In this document: piece by piece, positions 28,056 through 36,208 of the stretch
Position numbering within the stretch: position 1 is the stretch's first letter
Layout: each line of letters begins with the position of its first letter
Assembly: GCA_028686055.1 (NCBI GenBank)
Contig: JAQUCU010000003.1
Coordinates: forward strand, 1-42,667
Reading direction: 5' to 3'
Origin: Desulfuromonadaceae bacterium
GTDB lineage: Bacteria; Desulfobacterota; Desulfuromonadia; Geobacterales; Pseudopelobacteraceae
DNA: 42,667 bases
The notes under the pieces: generated by a model
What the model was told of the DNA's origin: nothing
Seen by the model: the letters and a program-made list of their open reading frames with translations, nothing else
The model's database searches: none
Program-made: the position numbers and the translations under genes

Positions 28056-30521
28056 CTACCCTCGTGCCGCAGCTGCTTTCCCCTTTGGACGCGCCTGCGG
28101 CTTGGGGGGAACTGCTGCCGAAACAGCTTTTTCAGGTTTCTTACCGGCCCTGTTGGCGGATGGCGGATACTTCTCCAGGGCGAGCCTGAGAGCTTCGTCA
28201 ACCTCTGACACCGCAACAATTTTCACCTTTTTCAGGATTTCCGGTGGAATATCCTCCAGATCCTTTTTGTTCTGCTCGGGAATGATCACCATCCGCATCC
28301 GGGATCTGACGGCAGCCAGTATTTTTTCCTTAAGGCCGCCAATCGGAAGCACCTTGCCGCGCAGCGTAACCTCTCCGGTCATGGCCACATCCTTTCTCAC
28401 CGGGATGTGACACAGGATCGACGCCAGCGCCACCGTCATCGCGACACCGGCCGAAGGACCGTCCTTGGGTATGGCGCCGGCCGGAACGTGTACATGGATC
28501 TCATTATCCTGGAATAGTTCCGGTTTAAGGTGCAGCATCTCTGCATGAGCACGGACATAGGAATGGGCCGCCTGCACCGACTCCTTCATCACGTCGCCCA
28601 ACTGGCCGGTCAGCGTCAGAGCGGTTTTGCCGGCCATCAGGCTGGCTTCGATATGGAGTATTTCACCTCCGACCGGCGTCCAGGCCAGACCATTGACGAC
28701 CCCTATCTCGTTTTTATCCAGCTCTTCTTCACGTATATATTTCGGAGCTCCCAGGTAGGTATGCAGACTCTTCGCGCTTACCTTGACCATGCGGGGGTTC
28801 CCTTCCGCCACTTTCCGGGCCACCTTGCGGCAGATCTTGCCGATTTCCCGTTCCAGATTGCGCAGGCCGGCTTCACGGGTGTATTTGGAAATGATCTCTG
28901 CAATTGCTTCATCTTCGAAACTGATGTGCTTCGGTTTAAGTCCGTTTTCCTTGATCTGGCGCGGGACAAGATAGCGTTTGGCAATCTCAAGCTTTTCTTC
29001 CTCGGTGTAACCGGCCAGGTTTATGACCTCCATACGGTCGCGCAGGGCTGACGGAATCGGGTCCATCTGGTTGGCGGTCGCCACGAACATCACATTCGAG
29101 AGGTCGAAGGGCTGGTTGATGTAATGATCGGAGAAGGAGTGGTTCTGCTCCGGATCGAGTACCTCAAGAAGTGCCGACGAAGGATCCCCCTTGTAGTCAT
29201 AGCCGAGCTTGTCCAGCTCGTCCAGCATGAAAACAGGGTTGTTGGCGCCGGCCTGTTTCAATCCCTGCAGAATGCGTCCCGGCAGAGCACCTATATAGGT
29301 GCGGCGATGCCCGCGGATTTCAGCCTCATCACGTACGCCACCCAGTGAAATCCGGACAAATTTGCGGTTCATGGCGCGGGCGATCGACTTGCCCAGCGAG
29401 GTCTTGCCGACCCCTGGAGGGCCGACGAAGCAGAGGATCGGTCCCTTCATTTTTTTCTTCAGCTTGCGCACCGCCAGAAATTCCAGGATGCGTTCCTTGA
29501 TCTTCTCCAGATAAAAATGGTCATCATCGAGAATCTTCCTGGCCCGCACAATATCCAGGCTGTCGCGGGTGGACTTGCCCCAGGGGAGCTCAACCATCCA
29601 GTCCAGATAGGTCCTGACAATGCTGGCTTCGCCGCCATCCGGATGCATATTCTCCAGACGCCCCAACTGTTTGAGCGCCTCCTTCTTCACCGGCTCAGGC
29701 ATCCTGGCTGCCTCGATCGCCTTTCTGATTTCGGCCAAATCCTCCTTGCCTTCGTTTTCCCCAAGTTCGCTCTGGATCGCTTTCATCTGCTCGCGCAGGT
29801 AATATTCCTTATGGTTTTTACCCATCTCCTCACGTGCAGCATTCTGGATCTTGGCCTGCACACTCAGGAGTTCAACCTCCCGGTTCAGCAGTTCATTAAC
29901 CTTTGTCAGACGAACGACCGGATCGTTTATCTCCAGCAGGGCCTGGGCATCCGAAACTTTCAGTCCGAGATTGCTGGAGACCAGATCTGCCATGCTTCCC
30001 GGCTCCTGGATATTCTCCAGAATGACCATCACCTCGGGAGAAATCTGCTTGCCAAGTTCAACAACCTTGGTCAGCTGTTCGCGCACGGTCCGTATCAGCG
30101 CCTCAACCTCCAGCGATATATCGACAACCGCGGAATCGTGCTGCCGCTCAATCCGGACAGTGTAGAACGGCTTGTCAGAGACATACTCGGTAATGCGCGC
30201 CTTGGCGAGACCCTGTACGAGGATTTTGACGCGGCCGTCCGGCAGCTTGAGCATCCGCATGATCATGGCGACCGTACCGACCTCGTAGATTTTGTCGGCC
30301 GGCGGATCCTCGTCACCAACATCGTGCTGGGTGGCAAGGAGAATCATCCGGTCACCCGCCAGAGCACTGTCCACGGCTTTTACCGACATTTCTCTCCCGA
30401 CAAACAGCGGTATGATCATAAACGGGTAGACTACCACATCCCGAATCGGCAGCAGCGGCATAACATCCGGTATTTTCAGCTCTTCCGAACTCTGTTCGGT
30501 ATCGTTCTCTATCTCTATCAA
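28056..30521 (-). CDS. lon: ATP-dependent protease La (Lon)
   Basis: VGPPGVGKTSLGKSIARAMNRKFVRISLGGVRDEAEIRGHRRTYIGALPG; PKDGPSAGVAM. Confidence 0.98.
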   Translation of the reverse strand: MIEIENDTEQSSEELKIPDVMPLLPIRDVVVYPFMIIPLFVGREMSVKAVDSALAGDRMILLATQHDVGDEDPPADKIYEVGTVAMIMRMLKLPDGRVKILVQGLAKARITEYVSDKPFYTVRIERQHDSAVVDISLEVEALIRTVREQLTKVVELGKQISPEVMVILENIQEPGSMADLVSSNLGLKVSDAQALLEINDPVVRLTKVNELLNREVELLSVQAKIQNAAREEMGKNHKEYYLREQMKAIQSELGENEGKEDLAEIRKAIEAARMPEPVKKEALKQLGRLENMHPDGGEASIVRTYLDWMVELPWGKSTRDSLDIVRARKILDDDHFYLEKIKERILEFLAVRKLKKKMKGPILCFVGPPGVGKTSLGKSIARAMNRKFVRISLGGVRDEAEIRGHRRTYIGALPGRILQGLKQAGANNPVFMLDELDKLGYDYKGDPSSALLEVLDPEQNHSFSDHYINQPFDLSNVMFVATANQMDPIPSALRDRMEVINLAGYTEEEKLEIAKRYLVPRQIKENGLKPKHISFEDEAIAEIISKYTREAGLRNLEREIGKICRKVARKVAEGNPRMVKVSAKSLHTYLGAPKYIREEELDKNEIGVVNGLAWTPVGGEILHIEASLMAGKTALTLTGQLGDVMKESVQAAHSYVRAHAEMLHLKPELFQDNEIHVHVPAGAIPKDGPSAGVAMTVALASILCHIPVRKDVAMTGEVTLRGKVLPIGGLKEKILAAVRSRMRMVIIPEQNKKDLEDIPPEILKKVKIVAVSEVDEALRLALEKYPPSANRAGKKPEKAVSAAVPPKPQARPKGKAAAARG

Positions 30522-30522
30522 T

Positions 30523-30951
30523 CTAGATCTCCTTTATTTGCACAAGCCGCTCACCGCTTTTAGGACAGATCACACGCAGTACCCCGCGGCGGTATTCCGC
30601 CCTGATCGCACCCGGATCAACGTTTCCCGAAATGTGTACGGCGTGATGAAAGCGGCCATAGCTTCGTTCCACACATATAAATTTTCCTTCGTTTTGTTCC
30701 TTCGGCTTGCAGGCATCGAGAATCAGCGTCAGACCGCTGACTTTCAGCGAGATCGAATCCATCGTGAACCCCGGCAGGTCAAACTCGATGATTATATCGT
30801 CGCATGTTTCATACATATCCATCTTCGGACGGGTTTCACTGTCTTCGAACAGGTCCCGAAGCTCAAGGGCGTTCAACAGACTGCGCATTTCGCCGACGTG
30901 TCGATCAAATATTTCCTGTGTAAACGGCTTCCTGCCTGAAAATCGTGGCAT
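30523..30951 (-). CDS. Hsp20/alpha-crystallin family small heat shock protein
   Basis: IIEFDLPGFTMDSISLKVSGLTLILDA...ERSYGRFHHAVHISGNVDPGAIRAEYRRGVLRVICPK. Confidence 0.9.
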   Translation of the reverse strand: MPRFSGRKPFTQEIFDRHVGEMRSLLNALELRDLFEDSETRPKMDMYETCDDIIIEFDLPGFTMDSISLKVSGLTLILDACKPKEQNEGKFICVERSYGRFHHAVHISGNVDPGAIRAEYRRGVLRVICPKSGERLVQIKEI

Positions 30952-31001
30952 AAGGGCACCTGTTAGTAAAGGTAACGTACCGGAGTGTCTGAATTAGTGC
31001 G

Positions 31002-31030
31002 AAGGTAATCATTCGCTCCGGCAAAGTCAA
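31002..31030 (-). promoter_or_regulatory. Candidate promoter for hsp20-lon
   Basis: TTGACT (31025-31030), 17 bp, TACCTT (31002-31007). Confidence 0.55.
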
Positions 31031-31099
31031 GGCAGTCATTACGCAGAAACCCTTTTCACGGTTGCTGGCTGAAGTCAGCGCCCTGAGACAAATTAGAAT

Positions 31100-31128
31100 T
31101 TGACTTTAACCATACTATGCAATAAATA
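31100..31128 (+). promoter_or_regulatory. Candidate promoter for speA
   Basis: TTGACT (31100-31105), 17 bp, TAAATA (31123-31128). Confidence 0.55.
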
Positions 31129-31174
31129 AGGTAGTTTATTTGTTTGCGACTAACCGGAACAGAGGGAGCAGGTC

Positions 31175-33082
31175 ATGGAAAAATGGTCCATCGGTGAATC
31201 CGCCAAGATTTACAACATCGACAACTGGGGCGCCGATCTCTTTTCGATCAATAAAAAAGGGAATATCTGCGTTCATCCCTCGTCAAACTCTAAACAGTCC
31301 ATAGACTTACGAGAACTTGTAAACGACCTGATCAAACGAAAAATCAAGCCTCCCATCCTGCTTCGCTTCATGGATGTGCTGCAGGGACGCATCGCCTCGA
31401 TAAACCGGGTCTTCAAAAATGCCATTCAGGAAAATGACTATCCCGCCACATACCAGACCTTCTATCCGATCAAGGTCAACCAGCAGCGCCAGGTGGTTGA
31501 AGCGATCGCCAGCTACGGAAAACGCTATAACATCGGCATCGAGGTCGGCTCAAAACCGGAACTGGTGGCTGGTATTTCGATCTCCAGCGGCAACAACCTG
31601 CCGATAATATGCAATGGCTACAAGGACGCCGAATACATTGAAACGGTACTGTATGCCACCAAAATCGGTTTTGACATCACGCTGGTCGTCGAGAAGCTAT
31701 TCGAACTCGAAAAAATAATAGAAATATCCAAAAAGACCGGCATAATGCCGAAGTTGGGCATCCGGGTCAAGCTATCCTCCAAGGGAACCGGCAAATGGGC
31801 AACCTCCGGTGGTGAAGATGCCAAATTCGGCCTGCGCATGTCGGAAATAATCGCCGCAATCCGGATGCTGGAAGAACAGGGGATGCTTGATTGTGTTAAA
31901 CTGCTCCACTCACACATCGGCAGCCAGATAACAAAGATAGACAAGATTAAAACAGCACTGATCGAAGTTGCCCGCGTTTACTCCGAGATGAAAAAGCTGG
32001 GGGTCGGCATAGAGTATCTCGATATCGGCGGAGGCCTGGGTGTCGATTACGACGGCTCCAAATCGAGTTACTTTTCCAGCGTCAACTACACTATTGAAGA
32101 ATATGCCAACGATGTCATCTACCAGATCAAGAACATCTGTGACGAAGCGGGAGTCGACTGCCCCAACATCATCTCGGAATCAGGACGGGCAACGGTCGCT
32201 CACTACTCGGTACTGGTAACCAACGTCCTCAACACCAACACCCAGCACCTGATGCCCGATTTCGATGAGGTCCTGACCCAGGCGGAAAAAGTAGCCCCTA
32301 CCGTCAAAAAGCTGACTGACATCTACAAAAGCATTGATCGCTATTCCCTGAGAGAGGACTACCACGACACGCTGCAGTTGATAAACGAGGCGGTCAGCCT
32401 CTTCAACCTGGGGTACCTGACGCTCAACGACCGGGCTATCGCCGAATGGCTCTACGCCAAGATCATCAGGAAGATCAACGGCATCGTCGAAAAACTGAAG
32501 CCGATTCCTGAAGAGCTCCAGAACTTCCAGCTCCACCTGCGCCAGACCTATTTCGCCAATTTCTCGCTGTTCCAGTCGATCCCCGACTCCTGGGCCATTG
32601 ACCAGCTCTTCCCGATCATGCCGCTGCAGCGGCTCAACCACAAGCCGGATGTCATGGCCTCGATCGCCGACATCACCTGTGACTCGGACGGAGAGATCAC
32701 CAGCTTTGTCGGCGAAAACGGTCGTTCCAAATACCTGCCGCTCCATAAAATCCGCAAGGACGAGGATTATTATATCGGCTTCTTCCTTATCGGCGCGTAT
32801 CAGGAAATTCTTGGGGATCTGCACAACCTGTTCGGCGACACAAACGCAGTCCATATAACCTTCAACAAGAAGACCGGCTATATGATCGACACCGTCATCA
32901 ACGGCGACACCACGTGGGAAACGCTGAAATACGTACAGTACAAGGGGCCGGAGATCCTGAAGCGCGTCAGGGACAACCTGGAGAAAAGCGTGGCTTCAAA
33001 GAAAATTTCCATTGAGGAGAGCGGTCACTTTGTCGAACTGCTCGACAGAACACTGCTGGGATATACCTATCTGGGGGAATAA
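31175..33082 (+). CDS. speA: Biosynthetic arginine decarboxylase
   Basis: YPIKVNQQRQVVEAI; GIEVGSKPEL; LLHSHIGSQI; YLDIGGGLGVDYDGS. Confidence 0.96.
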   Translation: MEKWSIGESAKIYNIDNWGADLFSINKKGNICVHPSSNSKQSIDLRELVNDLIKRKIKPPILLRFMDVLQGRIASINRVFKNAIQENDYPATYQTFYPIKVNQQRQVVEAIASYGKRYNIGIEVGSKPELVAGISISSGNNLPIICNGYKDAEYIETVLYATKIGFDITLVVEKLFELEKIIEISKKTGIMPKLGIRVKLSSKGTGKWATSGGEDAKFGLRMSEIIAAIRMLEEQGMLDCVKLLHSHIGSQITKIDKIKTALIEVARVYSEMKKLGVGIEYLDIGGGLGVDYDGSKSSYFSSVNYTIEEYANDVIYQIKNICDEAGVDCPNIISESGRATVAHYSVLVTNVLNTNTQHLMPDFDEVLTQAEKVAPTVKKLTDIYKSIDRYSLREDYHDTLQLINEAVSLFNLGYLTLNDRAIAEWLYAKIIRKINGIVEKLKPIPEELQNFQLHLRQTYFANFSLFQSIPDSWAIDQLFPIMPLQRLNHKPDVMASIADITCDSDGEITSFVGENGRSKYLPLHKIRKDEDYYIGFFLIGAYQEILGDLHNLFGDTNAVHITFNKKTGYMIDTVINGDTTWETLKYVQYKGPEILKRVRDNLEKSVASKKISIEESGHFVELLDRTLLGYTYLGE

Positions 33083-33085
33083 ACT

Positions 33086-34282
33086 ATGAGCAAAGTCCTT
33101 ATAATCGGTGCCGGCGGAGTCGGCGGAGTCGTTACGCACAAATGCGCGCAGCGCCGCGACATCTTCAGCGAGATCACCCTCGCCTCCCGGACAAAATCAA
33201 AATGCGATGGTATCGCCGCCCAGCTGGGCGGCAGCATCAAGACCGCACAGGTCGATGCGGACAACGTCCCCGAACTGGTGGCCCTGATCAAACAGGAGCA
33301 GCCGCAGCTGGTTATCAACGTGGCGCTCCCCTACCAGGATCTGCACATCATGGATGCCTGCCTGGAGAGCGGCGTCGATTACCTCGACACCGCCAACTAT
33401 GAGCCGCTCGACACCGCCAGGTTCGAATATTCGTGGCAGTGGGCCTACCAGGAGCGTTTCAGGGAGAAGGGGCTGATGGCACTGCTCGGCTCCGGCTTCG
33501 ACCCGGGGGTTACCAACGTCTATACCGCCCTGGCCGCAAAGAAATATCTCGATGAAGTTCAGGAACTCGACATCATCGACGCCAACGCCGGCTCTCACGG
33601 CCAGCCTTTTGCGACCAACTTCAACCCGGAGATCAACATCCGCGAGGTGACCGCCACCTGCCGTCACTGGGAAAACGGGCAGTGGGTCGAGAGCCCTCCA
33701 TTGACGACGAAACATTCCTTCGATTTCCCGGAGGGGATCGGGCCGATGAACATCTACCGCCTCTACCACGAGGAGATGGAGTCGCTCGTCAAGCATATCC
33801 CGACGATCCAAAAGGCCCAGTTCTGGATGACCTTCTCCGACAACTACCTGAAGCACCTTGAGGTGCTGCAGAATGTCGGCATGACCCGCATCGACGAGGT
33901 GGAGTTTAACGGCCAGAAGATCGTGCCGATCCAGTTTTTAAAGGCGCTGCTCCCGGACCCGGGGTCACTGGGGCCGCTGACAAAGGGTAAGACCTGCATC
34001 GGCGTCATTGCCCGCGGTATCAAGGACGGCAAGCGGAAACAGGTCTACATCTACAACATCTGCGACCACGAGGCGTGCTACCGCGAGGTACAATCCCAGG
34101 CGATCAGCTATACCACCGGCGTTCCGGCCGTGGTCGGCGCAATCATGATGCTGACCGGCACATGGCACGAGGCCGGGGTCTTCAACATGGAACAGTTTGA
34201 TCCGGAGCCGTTTCTTGATGTACTGGGACCGATGGGGCTGCCGACGGTCGTCATCGATGGCGGCGAATGGCCGGAACTGTAA
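33086..34282 (+). CDS. Saccharopine dehydrogenase family protein, likely carboxynorspermidine/carboxyspermidine synthase
   Basis: VLIIGAGGVGGVVTHKCAQ; GFDPGVTNVYTALAAKKYLDEV; linkage to speA and nspC. Confidence 0.88.
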   Translation: MSKVLIIGAGGVGGVVTHKCAQRRDIFSEITLASRTKSKCDGIAAQLGGSIKTAQVDADNVPELVALIKQEQPQLVINVALPYQDLHIMDACLESGVDYLDTANYEPLDTARFEYSWQWAYQERFREKGLMALLGSGFDPGVTNVYTALAAKKYLDEVQELDIIDANAGSHGQPFATNFNPEINIREVTATCRHWENGQWVESPPLTTKHSFDFPEGIGPMNIYRLYHEEMESLVKHIPTIQKAQFWMTFSDNYLKHLEVLQNVGMTRIDEVEFNGQKIVPIQFLKALLPDPGSLGPLTKGKTCIGVIARGIKDGKRKQVYIYNICDHEACYREVQSQAISYTTGVPAVVGAIMMLTGTWHEAGVFNMEQFDPEPFLDVLGPMGLPTVVIDGGEWPEL

Positions 34283-34325
34283 CGATCAGTGTATGTGCAA
34301 CATACAAAAAAATAGAGGGGGTATT

Positions 34326-34778
34326 ATGAAAAGATTACTTGTTTTCAGCCTGGTCCTTTCCCTGTTGTCACCACTGGCGGCATTTGCCGGCGGCCTGGAA
34401 GATTTTCTTTCAAATGTGAATGTTCAGGCACGGGTCGACCTGCCGGGATTTTCGGCAAGAATAAGCAACCAGTTCGGGGTGCCGGTTACTCAGGTCCAGG
34501 CAGTTATCCGTTCGGTACGCGAACCGGCCGATGCCTTCATGGTCTTTCAGCTTGGACAGTTTTCCGGAAGGCAGCCTGAAAGCGTTATGGATGTGTATAG
34601 AAGGGATAAAGGCAGGGGATGGGGAGTCATTGCCAAAAATCTGGGCATAAAACCTGGTTCGGCCGAGTTCCATGCGCTGAAGAGCGGCAACCTTTCGTTT
34701 AGCGGCAAACCTTCCGAAAACGACGCCGCTCCCGGCAAAGGGAGAGGCAAAGGGCACGGCAAAGGGCATAACAAGTAG
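34326..34778 (+). CDS. Secreted protein of unknown function with a basic Gly/Lys/His-rich C-terminus
   Basis: Signal peptide MKRLLVFSLVLSLLSPLAAFAG; C-terminus GKGRGKGHGKGHNK; SD gaggggg. Confidence 0.75.
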   Translation: MKRLLVFSLVLSLLSPLAAFAGGLEDFLSNVNVQARVDLPGFSARISNQFGVPVTQVQAVIRSVREPADAFMVFQLGQFSGRQPESVMDVYRRDKGRGWGVIAKNLGIKPGSAEFHALKSGNLSFSGKPSENDAAPGKGRGKGHGKGHNK

Positions 34779-34792
34779 GGGACCATTATAAC

Positions 34793-35947
34793 GTGACCGG
34801 CATCGACATCAGCAGAATCCTCCGCATATCACCCTCGCCAGCCTATGTGGTGGACCTGGGGAGAGTGCGTCATAACCTGGCGGTTCTGGACGACGTGCAG
34901 CGGCGCAGTGGCGCCAGGATTCTGATGGCGCTGAAGGCCTTCTCCATGTGGAGTATTTTCCCGCTCATCAGCCATACGCTGCAGGGTGTCTGCGCCAGTT
35001 CCCCCTGGGAAGCACGCCTGGGGCGGGAAGAGTTCGGCGGCGAGGTGCACAGCTTCGCCGCCGCCTTCAAGGAGAGCGATGTAGTTGAACTGCTCCGGAT
35101 CTCCAACCATCTTGTTTTCAACTCCTTTGGCCAACTGGAACGTTTCCGCCCATTGTGGGAGAAGGAACAGGGACGGGTTTCGGTCGGCCTGCGGGTCAAC
35201 CCGGAACACTCAGAAGGGCATACGGAGATCTACGACCCCTGCGCTCCCAACTCACGCCTCGGCATTCCCCGCCGGGAGTTCGAAGGAAGATCCCTGAGCG
35301 GAGTCGAAGGGCTGCATTTCCACACCCTCTGCGAGCAGCTCTTTGAGCCACTGGAACGGACGGCAAGGGTTTTTGAAGAGCGCTTCGGCGAGTTTCTGCC
35401 GGGGATGAAATGGATCAACTTCGGCGGCGGGCACCACATCACCCGCGAAGGGTACGACATCGACGGGCTGGTGGATCTGGTCAAGTACTTTCGAGAGAAA
35501 TACAGGCTTACGGTCTACCTTGAACCGGGCGAGGCGGTCGCAATAGGTACCGGCATCCTGGTGGGAGAGGTCCTTGATGTGGTCAACAACGGCGTGGATA
35601 ACGCCATCCTGGACGTATCCGCCACCTGCCATATGCCTGACATCATCGAGATGCCCTACCGCCCCGTCATCGATGGCGGCTTCGACCCCGGTGAAAAACC
35701 GCACACCTACCGACTGGGAGGAGCCTCCTGTCTTGCTGGTGACATAATCGGCGACTGGTCATTCGAGAAGCCGCTCCGTCCGGGCGACAGGCTCGCTTTT
35801 GAGGACATGGCACACTATACGATGGTGAAGACCACCACCTTCAACGGCATTCAGCACCCGCACATCTGCACCTTTGAACCGGAAAGCGGGGAGTTGAAGG
35901 TGGTACGCAGCTTTGGCTACGAAGATTTCAAACAGAGACTTTCATAA
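34793..35947 (+). CDS. nspC: Carboxynorspermidine decarboxylase
   Basis: PLP decarboxylase fold: ILMALKAFSMWS; GLHFHTLCEQ; WINFGGGHHITREGYD; LEPGEAV; GTG start. Confidence 0.93.
   Translation: MTGIDISRILRISPSPAYVVDLGRVRHNLAVLDDVQRRSGARILMALKAFSMWSIFPLISHTLQGVCASSPWEARLGREEFGGEVHSFAAAFKESDVVELLRISNHLVFNSFGQLERFRPLWEKEQGRVSVGLRVNPEHSEGHTEIYDPCAPNSRLGIPRREFEGRSLSGVEGLHFHTLCEQLFEPLERTARVFEERFGEFLPGMKWINFGGGHHITREGYDIDGLVDLVKYFREKYRLTVYLEPGEAVAIGTGILVGEVLDVVNNGVDNAILDVSATCHMPDIIEMPYRPVIDGGFDPGEKPHTYRLGGASCLAGDIIGDWSFEKPLRPGDRLAFEDMAHYTMVKTTTFNGIQHPHICTFEPESGELKVVRSFGYEDFKQRLS
35292..35311. repeat. 20-bp half-site of the thiL-type palindromic repeat, inside nspC
   Basis: CCCTGAGCGGAGTCGAAGGG; reverse complement matches thiL arm 14974-14993 at 19/20. 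Confidence 0.75.
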
Positions 35948-35957
35948 GGAAACTACC

Positions 35958-36167
35958 ATGTCAATCAACACAAGAATTTGGATGACCGGCTCACTGGAAT
36001 GGTTCGGCTATATCGGAGAAGAGGAGATGTTTCTCGGACAGCGCTCTTTCCCCAACCCTCCTGAAGAAGGAGACGCCTGGACAACCGAAGTTGGCGATAT
36101 GTTCAAAATTATCGACGGCGAAATAACGTTATTAGGCAAGACAGAACCACCGAAGAAATACTGGTGA
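35958..36167 (+). CDS. Small conserved-looking protein of unknown function (69 aa)
   Basis: Start MSINTRIWMTGSLEWFG preceded by aaggaa; stop overlaps the extended priA ORF. Confidence 0.6.
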   Translation: MSINTRIWMTGSLEWFGYIGEEEMFLGQRSFPNPPEEGDAWTTEVGDMFKIIDGEITLLGKTEPPKKYW

Positions 36168-36208
36168 CACGACCGGATGCCCCCCACGATACAACAGCCA
36201 CCCACCAC

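Noticed and set aside
29517-30563. 348-aa plus-strand ORF
   Set aside because: Antisense to lon; no motifs
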